Part shown: positions 53,199-62,808 of the stretch, one piece after another | Layout of the letters: each line of letters opens with the position of its first letter | Position numbering within the stretch: the stretch's first letter is position 1 | DNA from: Planctomycetota bacterium | Lineage (GTDB): Bacteria > Planctomycetota > Planctomycetia > Pirellulales > Pirellulaceae | Direction: 5' to 3' | DNA: 64,000 bases | NCBI GenBank assembly: GCA_026692865.1 | Contig: JAPLNI010000050.1 | Location: 62,001-126,000 of the forward strand | Made by a program: the position numbers and the translations under genes | Notes under the pieces: model-generated | What the model was told of the DNA's origin: nothing | Seen by the model: the letters and a program-made list of their open reading frames with translations, nothing else | Databases searched by the model: none

Positions 53199-56100
53199 CT
53201 AGCTACCGAATCCAGGGATTCCAAATCCGCCGAGGTTAGGAAGATTTGGCAAGTTCTTTTGGATTCCTTGTTGGATCGGTGCAATCTGCTTTTCGATAGG
53301 GCCAAGGATCTTATTAAGTCCTTTGTCCAGTTGATTCCTGAGTGCACCTTGGACTGCTGCTTCGCCGAGTTGTTGAGTCACCGATGCAAAAGCCGATACG
53401 TCTACCTGAGGCTTTTGGATTGTACCTCCCACTGGTATCTGAATGCTTTGCCCAACGAGCGACGCTAAGGCTGGGGTTCCATCGACCCATTCCTTAGCGA
53501 TCGGAATACTTGCCGTCATCGACAACTGGCCATCGATGCTTACCGAACCTTCAGTTGTCATGACGATGTCGCCTGCTTTGATTTGCAGGTTCTTATGCGA
53601 GACTCGCCCCTTGTCGACAGCAAAGTTGATATTCTGCGGCGGCATTTGAAGCCAAGTATCGGTCGATCCCGGCGAGGCATTCGGATCGGTCGTGATACCC
53701 TTGCGAAGCGATCGCACTTGTTGAACGATACCGAGCAGTTGATCGGCGAGCGGGCCTGGTCCAACCGATGCACCTTGTATCTGAAGTTGACCTGCGATGG
53801 TTTGACGAAGGGAGTCTGTTGGGACGATTTCAGCGTTATCGATTTGTAAACTTACTTGACCTTGGACGCTTGTGACATCTGCCAAAAGTGGCGCCACATA
53901 CTTCAACCAACCTTGGCACATCTGAGGCGTGATCGCTACGTTCTCAAGCACCATTTCTGGAGCTTGACGGATCACGATTGGATCGCCCCCCACGTTTCCA
54001 GTTAAGTCCCATCGCATAGCGCCTTGAGAAACTGGAATGGATGTCTTCGATTTAAAGATGCCGTTCTCGATAAGCAGCGGAACGTCTGATTTTCCGATCG
54101 CGATCCCTACCACGTTTGCAGAGTCCCAGCCGATTTGAGTTCGGGCTTGCAACGCATCTGCCCAGTTCGAGCCGACTTTCGAGTTGCTTGTCCAGGTGAA
54201 CTCCACGGGTTCAGTTCGTTGTCCTTGGATGACCAAGTACTTGCCTGTCCATGGACGCAATTTCTCGGCGACCGTTGCTGCGTCATAAGTCATCTGACCA
54301 TTCGCGACAACCTTCATGGCGTCCGCAGTCGATTCCACGTTCGCTTTTCCGCCGTAGGCCATCCAAGTCGTTTGCACGGTTGTTTCAGAAAGTTCTATTT
54401 GGCCTGTCTTAAGATCGTATTTTCCGACGCAGTTCGCCTTGGCAAGTGGTTCTTCCCACAGCAACGACATACCCGATGCATCAACTTCGCCTATAGCAGA
54501 CGCATTGTTGACCGGAGTGCTGACGAGCTGAGCCGAGGCGGCACGTTGCGATGAAGCGGGAGATGGTTGCTTGATGCGAATGTCCTTGCCATCGAGTGTT
54601 GTTTGCCATCGAATATCGCTTGTAGGATCGATTATCCAATCGGCTGAACCGGTAAGATCCGCTTCGATTGCGGTCGTCACAGATGCAGCTGATGACGCTG
54701 TTGAATTCAGTGGGGCGACGTTCGCAGCGGGTGTGGATTCAATCGAGCTCATCATGCGACTTGGGTCGATACGGAAGGCTGCTTTTCCTTGACGACCGCG
54801 GCCATCGGCGGTTGCACTATCTCTTGCGGTGAGAGCGAACGATGAAGCTTGCACTTGGAGGTTGTCGACTTGAAGACGTGCGATATCAGAAGTGTCGACG
54901 CGTCCTGCAAAAGTCCCTTCGATGACAGGTTCGCGAACACGATATCCGTTGCCGTTGACGCTGAAGGATTTCGCTTTAAAGTTCGCCGAAGTCACCTCGG
55001 CGTGAACCATATCGACTGCGCCTTGAGCCACCAAGCTGCATTGGCCATCAATTGCTATGCCAGGATTCATGCCGGTGAGCATCTCAAGTCGTCGTTGAAT
55101 CAATGCTAGATTCCCGGTTAACTCGAGAGTGAGGGCTCCGGGGGGAAGTTTCACTGCGCCTGCTGCGGGGGAAACCATCGAGAATGGCTCAAGAAGTTCT
55201 GCCTTGAGCTTTTCGGCTTGGCTAGTCATTACCAAGGAGGCTCGGTCTACTTGTATGAGTGAACCTCGGTCCTTGGTTCCGATGGCTTCGAAGGTTCCTG
55301 CCCAAGCAGGTTCGTTCAGTCTACCGCTAGTAAGGATAACGTTCGTCGGTGTGGTTGCAAACTGACCACTTGCAATGAGTCGTGTGGCCGATTCTTGATT
55401 CCATTTCAAATCAATATCGGCTGTTCCAGACATTTGTTGAACCATGGGAATTACGAACCACTGGGAGACCCGGCCATGAAGTTTATCCAGGTCGACTTTT
55501 ACGACGAGCGATCCTTCAGTGAAGTCGCCTTGTGTATTGATGTCGCAAAATTCTGATTTACAGTGAGCTTTGATAGCCGCATTGCCCGAGCTATCCGGTT
55601 GAATGTTCGCTGAAGCAGAAAACGCATCGGGCCAGCTTACGGATGTTCCCGCTACGGTCGCAACCAAATCACCGAGCTCGATCTTATGTTCACCGGATGG
55701 ACTGCGGTCGTTGCGAAGAGTCTGAATGCTTGAAAGAGTGGCTTTGCCTGAGACAAGCTTGGTGCCGTCTTGCATGGGAATCATATCGGGAGCGACTCGT
55801 ACCAGACGAGCGAGATCCACGTTGCCTTGGATGTTCCACTGCGCTTCTTTTATCCATGGCTGGGTTGCGGTAGGCGGTTGGAAGTTCATCGGCATGGATG
55901 CAGCAACTCCCAGTGCACCAATATCGGATTCCAGGATCGCGTTCTCCGCAAGCAATCGATCCCCGCTCATGCTTACATCACCCGACAACCGAATTCGGCT
56001 GAGCGATGCGCCACGATTGCCAATAATCTGTGGAGAAGTAATAGTCAAATTGTCGATTTGCGCGGTAGTGATTTTTGCAACAATGCTAGAGGGAGTCATC

Positions 56101-57002
56101 ATTGTCACGTCGGCTTTGACGGTAGCTTGTCCCGTGATTGCATCGACGGGGAGGCTTGTTAGGCGACGATTTAGAAGGCTGTACCATTCCAATGGAAGAG
56201 ATGTCGTAGCGATCGCCATTTTCATCGGTGGAATCGCGGATGACGGATCCACGGTAACGCCAGATATAGGTTCCGTACGAATGGTGAATTGCCCAGCGTT
56301 GGTTCCGGTTGCGTTTCCGGCTACCTGTTGAATCGCCCCGACCAGTGTGATAGGTGGTATTCGTTGTTCGGCTGTTGGAAGAGGAATATCAGCTTCGTTC
56401 ACGACAAGCTGCCAGACCGAAAGGTCGATCGAATCTCGAGCAGTGAGTAACGCGTTCGCAATGCGAATACGACCTTTGGGAATCACAACCGATGAAGCAG
56501 AACTTGCCGCCTCGTTGCTTATCGGATTGGTGGCGTTGAGATCACCGAGCAAAGGCTTCAAGGCTTCCTCTAAGCTGGTTGTACCAGGCTGGACATCGAC
56601 TAACATCTCTGCGTTGTTGAGCGTGATAGTTCCAAGATCCGATCGGTCGGTCGCCATCTTCCAAAGGCTCAGCTCCGTATCCAAAACGCCAAGCTTGATT
56701 AGATCGTCTCCGCTTTGATCAATCAGTCGCAGGCCTTCCACCTTGAGTGGGCTCAGCCAACCAACGGAGATACTTGCGATATCAACTCGGATAGGAGCTA
56801 GTCCGCCAAAGCGATTAGCGAGATTGACTACCAAGTCCTTATTAGAAAGCCCCATCGGCAATCCAACCGCAACGCCTGCGAGCATGGCGACGAAGGTAAA
56901 CAGAAGCAGGTATCGTTTGCGAAACCAACCTCGCGACCTTCTCGCGGGTAATTTGCTGAATCCGTCTGCATTCGAATCGGCGCTTTTCCGTGCTATGGAC
57001 AT
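53199..57002 (-). CDS. Very large AsmA/TamB-like envelope protein
   Basis: 1,267 residues. A short basic N-terminus (ARRSRGWFRKRY) precedes one transmembrane anchor (LLLFTFVAMLAGVAVGLPMG, about residues 31-50). The rest is a long beta-rich periplasmic domain with the AsmA-type opening (VDIASISVGWLSPLKVEGLR, followed by LIDQSGDDLIKLGVLDTELS). Many repeated strands of the VEGTFAGRVDTSDIARLQV kind follow, and the C-terminus (IPVGGTIQKPQVDVSAFASV, then LGEAAVQGALRNQLDKG) is like that of AsmA family members. AsmA-like proteins bridge inner and outer membrane and move phospholipid. The planctomycete version is probably related in role, but this is inference. Confidence 0.85.
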   Translation of the reverse strand: MSIARKSADSNADGFSKLPARRSRGWFRKRYLLLFTFVAMLAGVAVGLPMGLSNKDLVVNLANRFGGLAPIRVDIASISVGWLSPLKVEGLRLIDQSGDDLIKLGVLDTELSLWKMATDRSDLGTITLNNAEMLVDVQPGTTSLEEALKPLLGDLNATNPISNEAASSASSVVIPKGRIRIANALLTARDSIDLSVWQLVVNEADIPLPTAEQRIPPITLVGAIQQVAGNATGTNAGQFTIRTEPISGVTVDPSSAIPPMKMAIATTSLPLEWYSLLNRRLTSLPVDAITGQATVKADVTMMTPSSIVAKITTAQIDNLTITSPQIIGNRGASLSRIRLSGDVSMSGDRLLAENAILESDIGALGVAASMPMNFQPPTATQPWIKEAQWNIQGNVDLARLVRVAPDMIPMQDGTKLVSGKATLSSIQTLRNDRSPSGEHKIELGDLVATVAGTSVSWPDAFSASANIQPDSSGNAAIKAHCKSEFCDINTQGDFTEGSLVVKVDLDKLHGRVSQWFVIPMVQQMSGTADIDLKWNQESATRLIASGQFATTPTNVILTSGRLNEPAWAGTFEAIGTKDRGSLIQVDRASLVMTSQAEKLKAELLEPFSMVSPAAGAVKLPPGALTLELTGNLALIQRRLEMLTGMNPGIAIDGQCSLVAQGAVDMVHAEVTSANFKAKSFSVNGNGYRVREPVIEGTFAGRVDTSDIARLQVDNLQVQASSFALTARDSATADGRGRQGKAAFRIDPSRMMSSIESTPAANVAPLNSTASSAASVTTAIEADLTGSADWIIDPTSDIRWQTTLDGKDIRIKQPSPASSQRAASAQLVSTPVNNASAIGEVDASGMSLLWEEPLAKANCVGKYDLKTGQIELSETTVQTTWMAYGGKANVESTADAMKVVANGQMTYDAATVAEKLRPWTGKYLVIQGQRTEPVEFTWTSNSKVGSNWADALQARTQIGWDSANVVGIAIGKSDVPLLIENGIFKSKTSIPVSQGAMRWDLTGNVGGDPIVIRQAPEMVLENVAITPQMCQGWLKYVAPLLADVTSVQGQVSLQIDNAEIVPTDSLRQTIAGQLQIQGASVGPGPLADQLLGIVQQVRSLRKGITTDPNASPGSTDTWLQMPPQNINFAVDKGRVSHKNLQIKAGDIVMTTEGSVSIDGQLSMTASIPIAKEWVDGTPALASLVGQSIQIPVGGTIQKPQVDVSAFASVTQQLGEAAVQGALRNQLDKGLNKILGPIEKQIAPIQQGIQKNLPNLPNLGGFGIPGFGS

Positions 57003-57170
57003 CGCTTATTTACCTTCCGTGATGAAACAAGACCTTCCGCTTTCGTGTTAACGGAATTTGCGTTTATCGATTTGAGTCCTATTCGGATACCAATTTTCGG
57101 CACGTGGGTCAACGCAGATTTGATCTAGATTGAGCAAGCATTCCCTCGAAAGGCTCGGCCATGGAGGCGA

Positions 57171-57340
57171 GTCTCTCCGAGGTTGTGATTTTTTTAAACT
57201 TGTACACAGTAGTAGGCACACTCCGTGTGCCGTGGCTGAAAAGACAAAGTTTTGGGGTAGCGGACGGCACACGGAGTGTGCCTGCTACCATTCAAACACG
57301 GCTACGCCAAGACTCGCGGCAATCTGCGCCTCGGAGAGAC
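57171..57340. repeat. Outer inverted repeat (GTCTCTCCGAGG) flanking a palindromic element
   Basis: GTCTCTCCGAGG at 57171-57182 is perfectly inverted as CCTCGGAGAGAC at 57329-57340. The core GTCTCTCCGA is shared with the outer repeat at 42378-42610. Confidence 0.75.
57209..57288. repeat. Palindromic repeat, family 3
   Basis: 80 bases. The left arm starts GTAGTAGGCACACTCCGTGT and the right arm ends GGAGTGTGCCTGCTAC; the arms are inverted copies over about 25 bases. Each arm itself contains the hairpin GGCACAC-TCC-GTGTGCC. Only one copy is in this window. Confidence 0.85.
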
Positions 57341-57449
57341 GCTGCTGAGTAAATCGCACGGGGCGTTTAAGGAACAAAGTTGCTTAGACTGGAAACGGCT
57401 GTTTTGCGATCGAGGCCGGAAACTTCAAACACTATTAACAAGTCGCCTA

Positions 57450-57478
57450 TTGACATTGTATTGCATGTAGACGTTAAT
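57450..57478 (+). promoter_or_regulatory. Promoter candidate for the Cys/His-rich protein gene
   Basis: TTGACA (57450-57455), a 17-base spacer and GTTAAT (57473-57478). The -35 is perfect and the -10 matches four of six positions. It lies about 70 bases before the GTG start at 57550. Confidence 0.4.
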
Positions 57479-57549
57479 TGTGTAAAGACTTTACGACTTC
57501 GTAGAACCTTGGTGGCTCATCCTTTACTGGTCTAAGACAAGAGAACATT

Positions 57550-58089
57550 GTGTTCCGATTTGCGATTCACTTCCTCCTTATTTTTGCCCTGCTGGGGGGT
57601 GATTTGGCGGTCTGGACGCACCGGTTGGAATGTAGTCACTGTCGGAAGCCAACTCAAGTAAATGCAGTTCAAGGACATTCGGCGCAAGAAAGTATTGACC
57701 GCGAATCCACTCACCATACCGGTTGTTGCTCGCAGCACCAATGCACTAAAAAAGCAAAGCAATCGGATAGTTCCCTAAGCGGAACGTGGAGCTCTTCTCA
57801 CAATCGCTCTTTCAAGGGCAGTTCTGTCGAGGATTCTATCTCGATTAGCCACGACAACGGAAATCGTACTAGCGACAATTCGACCTGCGATGGCGCAACT
57901 CACAGCGAAGAAGATTGTTTGCTTTGCCAAGCGAAATTTTCGTGGCGGCTTGATACGACTTTCTATGTTTCGGAATCGATCGACCGGGATAAGCACTGTG
58001 ATGCTTTGGTAGCTTTCTATTTGCCACCTTCGGCTACGCTGCCATTCGATATGGCGTCTCCTCTGCGTGGTCCTCCAGCGAGTCTCTGA
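57550..58089 (+). CDS. Exported Cys/His-rich protein, possibly metal-related
   Basis: 179 residues from a GTG. A signal peptide is clear (FAIHFLLIFALLGGDLAVWT). The mature part is rich in Cys and His in clusters: CSHCRKP, HHTGCCSQHQC and DCLLCQAKF. The CLLCQ motif recalls DUF2946-type proteins found beside copper and other metal systems. The middle is Ser/Asp/Asn-rich low complexity. Metal binding is plausible, but no partner transporter is adjacent, except that a DUF318-type permease lies 5 kb downstream. Standard operon linkage with the DUF58 gene is doubtful because of a 156-base gap with a hairpin. Confidence 0.65.
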   Translation: MFRFAIHFLLIFALLGGDLAVWTHRLECSHCRKPTQVNAVQGHSAQESIDRESTHHTGCCSQHQCTKKAKQSDSSLSGTWSSSHNRSFKGSSVEDSISISHDNGNRTSDNSTCDGATHSEEDCLLCQAKFSWRLDTTFYVSESIDRDKHCDALVAFYLPPSATLPFDMASPLRGPPASL

Positions 58090-58157
58090 TCGCACGCGGA
58101 CAATTGCAATGAAGTTTCGTACTTCGTGATCGTTGCCGCGATTTCGTGGGACGTTCT

Positions 58158-58192
58158 TCCAGTCTGCTGTTTCTCCAGCTAGGCAGACTGGA
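58158..58192 (+). terminator. Hairpin between the Cys/His-rich and DUF58 genes
   Basis: TCCAGTCTGC (58158-58167) and GCAGACTGGA (58183-58192), a 10-bp stem with a 15-base loop. There is no T-run, so it may be another palindromic-repeat family or an mRNA-stabilising stem rather than a true terminator. Confidence 0.4.
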
Positions 58193-58245
58193 CGCCTCGC
58201 CCACACTCAATTCGGGATTCCATGGAACTTGCATGAGGTTGCAAA

Positions 58246-59523
58246 ATGATCACTATGCCAATGCGCTCGGAAGAGCCTTCAAGCACCGATTTGTTGCGCA
58301 CTTCGGTAAAACGTTTTGTTCAGATTTTGTCGTATGATTTCTGCCCCAGCTATAACTACTATGTCTATTGGTTGAAGCAACCAGCTGGTTGGTTTGTTCT
58401 CGCGCTGCTATGTAGCCTGTGTGTTGGAACTTTTCTGAACCCAATTGGTTGGTCGCTAGCGGCAGGCTTGTTTACCGTACTAGTAATCGGATTGGTCTTT
58501 CCTTGGATCGCAGTTCGTTCGGCTCAATGTGAACTCCGCCCAGTTGTATCAGAGCTTCATGAACGAGAGGTCGGAACCCTTGTTTTTCAGGTTCGCAATC
58601 GTTTACCCTTTCCGATTTGGGGATTGATGGTCGAGGGGTACCTCACGCTCCCAATCGACGAATCATCGCCTCCGGACATCGGTCTTTCGAGCGTACCGCC
58701 TCTTTCATTGGCAACTTTTCGACTCCCGGTTCAGCCCGAATACCGAGGTGTCTATCCAGCCCAGCTTCCCCAACTGGCTTGTGCGTTTCCATTTGGAATT
58801 TGGACCGCACGTCGGAGGTTAACTTCTGTTCAAAGTCTGACCGTTCAGCCACTCCTACTTGGGCTATCGAGCTCCATTGAACTCGTGGGGAAAAAAATCG
58901 CTGATGCAGGTCAAGGCAACCGAATCAGTTCGCATGGTGATTTTTTAGGGGTGCGAGCGTTTCGACGTGGTGACCCATTGAATAGTATTCATTGGGTTCA
59001 GTCGGCTCGATTGGATTCCATTATTGTGTGCGAGCGGGGAGGACCTCAGCAAAGCAACTTAATGATTCACTTGGACACCAGTCGAAGTCTTGGTGATGAA
59101 GCCCAAACGCGTGAGAATCTTGCTTGGCGAGTTCGTATTGCGGCGAGCATAGCGGACCTGTGCGTTGCAAGACACCTTCCCTTTCAGCTTGTCATTGATG
59201 GTGAAGCTTGCGACCTTCCGATTGGATCTACAAGTTTGCGAGCCGCATTGAATCGATTGGCCACTGTCCCGCTCGATTCGCGAAAGTCGTTTGCAGGTGC
59301 TTCATCCTGTTCTAACTCCGAATGCACGATTGAGATTGTCGCTCGGGATCATTGCGGGGAAGCCCTTTCGCACACGGCAATTCGCGTTTGCGTAAAGCGA
59401 CCCACCCAAGGTTTTCGGTCGCGAAAGGATTGGGCGTGCGCGACAGTCGATCTCGATGATGACATTCTCCTTCAAACCAATACACTCCTTCGAGAGGCGA
59501 ACTATGAACGTATCGCTTCGTGA
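58246..59523 (+). CDS. DUF58 (BatA/YeaD-type) membrane protein
   Basis: 425 residues with a pair of hydrophobic segments near 55-95 (GWFVLALLCSLCVGTFLN, LAAGLFTVLVIGLVFPWI). The DUF58 core follows: GDFLGVRAFRRGDPLNSIHW is the family signature, and LMIHLDTSRS gives a VWA-like strand with a DxS start. DUF58 proteins are the usual partners of MoxR ATPases. It begins the operon DUF58, transglutaminase-fold, MoxR, lipoprotein, permease. Its 3' end overlaps the next gene's start by 20 bases, which indicates coupled translation. Confidence 0.9.
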   Translation: MITMPMRSEEPSSTDLLRTSVKRFVQILSYDFCPSYNYYVYWLKQPAGWFVLALLCSLCVGTFLNPIGWSLAAGLFTVLVIGLVFPWIAVRSAQCELRPVVSELHEREVGTLVFQVRNRLPFPIWGLMVEGYLTLPIDESSPPDIGLSSVPPLSLATFRLPVQPEYRGVYPAQLPQLACAFPFGIWTARRRLTSVQSLTVQPLLLGLSSSIELVGKKIADAGQGNRISSHGDFLGVRAFRRGDPLNSIHWVQSARLDSIIVCERGGPQQSNLMIHLDTSRSLGDEAQTRENLAWRVRIAASIADLCVARHLPFQLVIDGEACDLPIGSTSLRAALNRLATVPLDSRKSFAGASSCSNSECTIEIVARDHCGEALSHTAIRVCVKRPTQGFRSRKDWACATVDLDDDILLQTNTLLREANYERIAS

Positions 59524-61810
59524 CCAAGGTCCATTAATTAGCCATCGAAAGCGTTTCGGCGCAGTCGCGATGGCGTTGACCGCGCTGTCGGCACTCCTAG
59601 TACAACTCCGCTATACTCATCCACTTGTGACAATTTTGGAAGTAGCGACCGCCGGTGTTTTCATTGGAAGTGCTTATTGTTCGAAGCAGCAATGGAAAAA
59701 AGCGGACATAACTTGGCTAGTCGCAGCGGCCGCAGTAGCTGCTATTTTTACACCTTTCCTAACCGATCGAATTGTACGAATGTTGGGCATGGGTAGTGCG
59801 ACCGAGATCGCCATGCTGTCGACTCTTGCTTGGGCTTCCGTGGCTGCGGCCGTCTTGGCATCACGAGCAAGAATGCTTGGTGTCTCAGTTGTGTGTAGTG
59901 GGTTTCTTACCCTTTTTGTTAGCTGCATTTCCGATTCGCTTTGGGCTCTACTGTTTGCTTATACATGGTGCGTAATATGCCTTTGGTGGTTGGTCGCAAA
60001 TCACTGGGAACGAGTTGAAGCGAGTAAAGCAGTAAACATCCGAAGTCTTCCGCACACGCGGTTCGCGACTCTCCTCGCTGGCAGTTTTTTATGCATGTTC
60101 GCGGCTTGGTTCGCCTCGGGACGATTCAATGTGCTCCACCAACTTCATGCTCAGTGGATGCCAACCAGTGGCGGTACGACTGGCAACGACATTCATGCGC
60201 GCGCCGGTGTTGGTGAGGGCGAGGTTCTCGTTGCCGCGACCCGCGAACCCCATACCTTTGGTGCCATCGATACGGATTTCTTCCTCGAGTCGCCCGAACC
60301 AAGTTTGTACGATGTCGTGAGCAAAGAGATGGGGGAGCCGAAGAAAAAAAACAAAGCTGAGTCCGCTCAGTCGCTCGATCAGAAAGACCTTCGCGACCAA
60401 CATAGTAAAATCGCAGAAGGTAACCGTTCTAGCCAATCGTTTAGCATCGATCGCGAGCCTCCAGCACCGTCGCATAAATTGAAAGATCTTGCCTCCAACG
60501 CACTCATGTTTTGGAAAGGGCGATCCGGAGTCTCTTTGGCCATTCAACGCTTCGACCAATTCGATGGCGAGCAATGGCTACAATCTCAAGCCGATCAATT
60601 GCATACGGAATCGGTCGCTGTTGAAATAAAAAATCGAACCTGGTTTCGATATCGTCCAATGAATATCCCAACGGGCCCGAGTCCCTTCATCAGTAGTCAA
60701 CAGGAAGCACTCAAGTTCACTCGATTTCGATCCGCCACGATCCCAACGCATCACACCTTGCAACTTTGGCATATCGACAAGGTTGATCGTGTAGATTTCT
60801 TCGGAAAAACGCACGATGATTGTTTATTCATGGTCGATCGAGAACATGTCCCTGACTACACCACTGTCAACTTTATCAACCGTGAAATAAATCTTGAGGT
60901 TATAGAACGATTAGCTTCACAAGCGTTATCTGCGAACATAACTACGGCTAGGCAACGACCCCCAAATGAGCCTCTTTCTTGTCAAAGTATGCTCGACGAT
61001 TTGCGTCAAAAGCTTATCGTTGACTTGCCGAGAGGATGGCCGCAAGTTAATGCCGTAATTGATGGATTCCGAAGGGATTTTGCGTTTGATCGTCAACACT
61101 CGGCTACAGATGCGAATGAATCATCCCTGCGTTCTTTTTTGATTGAACGTCGCGGAAGTGATTACTTATTCGCAACGGCGGCGGCAATGTTGCTTCGCGA
61201 TCTGGGCTATGAGACAAGATTGGTGACCGGATTCTATGCGAACCCAGATCATCTCGACCGATCGAGTGGCGAACTTGCAATCGTGCCGGAGGACGCACAT
61301 GCTTGGCTAGAAATTCGTTTGGGTGCAGATACATGGATACCGCTTGAGCCTACTCCGGGATATCTGCAGCCCAGTTACCATGCAAGCCTATGGTATCGAC
61401 TTCGAAAAGCCTCTCCTATGGTCGCAACGGCTTTGTTTGTCGGATTTCTCATCTTGACTGCGGGATGGTTTGCGCGGAGACCGTTGTTTGATATCTACTG
61501 CCGCTTGCTTTGGTTGCCGGTTCGATTACTGGATGATCGAAGACGTATCGGTTGGCTGTCATTTGTGCTCGATCAGCGTTTTTGTTTTCTCGGAAAAGCG
61601 AGGCCAACCGGTGTCACCCCACGACGATGGTTTGCGGAACAAGCGTTCTTCAACTCCGAGGACCTGCGAGAAAGCATACCTTCTTTTTATGACGAAGCAG
61701 ACCGAATCTACTTCGGCGTTCAAGAGCAGCTTTCGTCGGTGGGACACAGGAATATGAACCGACTGTGGAACGAGTGGACCATCTCGAATTTACGACGCGA
61801 TGTCCGTTGA
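59504..61810 (+). CDS. Membrane transglutaminase-fold protein lacking the catalytic Cys
   Basis: 769 residues from the ATG at 59504, preceded by AGAGG seven bases upstream; an earlier ATG at 59456 is less likely. The N-terminal 190 residues contain five or six transmembrane helices (DUF3488/TgpA-like). A periplasmic segment follows, and then the transglutaminase-like core (about 500-625). There the catalytic Cys position is Asp553 (RRGSDYLFATA instead of GxCxxFA). The His is kept (His599 in EDAHAWLEI), and the third residue is Glu615 rather than Asp (PLEPTPG). One more transmembrane helix follows (MVATALFVGFLILTAGWF). It is probably an inactive or repurposed domain. Confidence 0.85.
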   Translation: MNVSLRDQGPLISHRKRFGAVAMALTALSALLVQLRYTHPLVTILEVATAGVFIGSAYCSKQQWKKADITWLVAAAAVAAIFTPFLTDRIVRMLGMGSATEIAMLSTLAWASVAAAVLASRARMLGVSVVCSGFLTLFVSCISDSLWALLFAYTWCVICLWWLVANHWERVEASKAVNIRSLPHTRFATLLAGSFLCMFAAWFASGRFNVLHQLHAQWMPTSGGTTGNDIHARAGVGEGEVLVAATREPHTFGAIDTDFFLESPEPSLYDVVSKEMGEPKKKNKAESAQSLDQKDLRDQHSKIAEGNRSSQSFSIDREPPAPSHKLKDLASNALMFWKGRSGVSLAIQRFDQFDGEQWLQSQADQLHTESVAVEIKNRTWFRYRPMNIPTGPSPFISSQQEALKFTRFRSATIPTHHTLQLWHIDKVDRVDFFGKTHDDCLFMVDREHVPDYTTVNFINREINLEVIERLASQALSANITTARQRPPNEPLSCQSMLDDLRQKLIVDLPRGWPQVNAVIDGFRRDFAFDRQHSATDANESSLRSFLIERRGSDYLFATAAAMLLRDLGYETRLVTGFYANPDHLDRSSGELAIVPEDAHAWLEIRLGADTWIPLEPTPGYLQPSYHASLWYRLRKASPMVATALFVGFLILTAGWFARRPLFDIYCRLLWLPVRLLDDRRRIGWLSFVLDQRFCFLGKARPTGVTPRRWFAEQAFFNSEDLRESIPSFYDEADRIYFGVQEQLSSVGHRNMNRLWNEWTISNLRRDVR

Positions 61811-61857
61811 AGATTACTTTTTTCGCGAATGCTTAGGACCTTCTAAAAGAATAGACC

Positions 61858-62808
61858 ATGATCGCTGCACTTCCTGAAACGCATCAATCAACCAACGCCA
61901 TCGAGGCGTTACGGCACAGATTGAATCAAATACTCCTTGGAAAACAAGACAAGATTGAATTGCTCCTGGCGTGTTTGCTAGCTCGTGGACATCTTTTACT
62001 AGACGACCTTCCTGGACTTGGTAAAACGACTCTTGCGAAAGCGACTGCCGATTGCTTTGGTGCCAAGTTTGCTCGAGTACAATGTACGCCCGATTTGTTG
62101 CCAACTGATGTTACGGGCTTTAACTTGTTCAATCAAAAGTCTCGCGAGTTCGAGTTTCATGCGGGACCTGTCTTTTCAGATATTTTGCTTGCCGACGAAA
62201 TCAATCGCACCACGCCAAGGACTCAAAGTGCCCTCTTTGAAGCGATGGCTGAACGGCAAGTGACTATCGACGGCCAGTCTCGCATTTTATCTCCTTCGTT
62301 CTTCGTGATCGCGACACAAAATCCGATCGACTCGCACGGCGCGTATCCATTGCCCGAAGCACAGTTGGATCGATTTGCGATGAAACTCGCGATAGGCTAT
62401 CCCGACAGCAATGCCCAAATGGCGATTCTTGAGTCAGCCGGAAAAAGCCGGATCGCTAACGATGCGCGACAAACTCCCATCCTTGCAACAAGTGGCTTAG
62501 AACGATTGCAAGCCGAGGTCGACGCAATTCACGTCGCCCCGGATATCCAGCGTTACATTGTCGAATTGTGCGAAGCCACACGCTCGCATGAGAGTATCGT
62601 GCTCGGGGTGAGCCCTCGCGGGATGCTTCTTTGGCAACAAGTCGCCAAGAGTTGGGCGATGCTCCAAGGTAGATCCTTTGTCATTCCGGAAGATATTCAA
62701 ACGGTTGCGGAACCGGTGCTTTCCGTTCGTCTGGTTACGCGATCGCAGCAACCGCAAGCTCTGATCGAAAATATCATCTCTTCCATCAAGGTCCCAACTT
62801 ACCGATGA
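61858..62808 (+). CDS. MoxR family AAA+ ATPase (operon copy)
   Basis: 316 residues. Walker A is DLPGLGKTTLAKATAD (about 50-63), Walker B is ILLADEINRTTPRTQSALFE, sensor 1 is FFVIATQNPIDSHGAYPLPE, and the lid region is GVSPRGMLLWQQVAKSWAML. It probably remodels the DUF58 and transglutaminase-fold partners encoded upstream. Its stop overlaps the start of the following lipoprotein by four bases (ATGA). It differs clearly in sequence from the MoxR at 42631, so the window carries two separate MoxR systems. Confidence 0.93.
   Translation: MIAALPETHQSTNAIEALRHRLNQILLGKQDKIELLLACLLARGHLLLDDLPGLGKTTLAKATADCFGAKFARVQCTPDLLPTDVTGFNLFNQKSREFEFHAGPVFSDILLADEINRTTPRTQSALFEAMAERQVTIDGQSRILSPSFFVIATQNPIDSHGAYPLPEAQLDRFAMKLAIGYPDSNAQMAILESAGKSRIANDARQTPILATSGLERLQAEVDAIHVAPDIQRYIVELCEATRSHESIVLGVSPRGMLLWQQVAKSWAMLQGRSFVIPEDIQTVAEPVLSVRLVTRSQQPQALIENIISSIKVPTYR

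Larger units (their letters stand above)
57003..57549. other. Long divergent intergenic region with nested repeat and promoter
   Basis: 547 bases between the AsmA-like gene and the Cys/His-rich gene. It contains the palindromic element at 57209-57288 inside an outer inverted repeat (57171-57182 and 57329-57340), and a promoter candidate at 57450-57478. The region 57341-57449 shows nothing recognisable. Confidence 0.55.

Noticed and set aside
2046-57340. Repeats as CRISPR arrays
   Set aside because: Copies are scattered, in both orientations, without regular spacers, and there are no cas genes.
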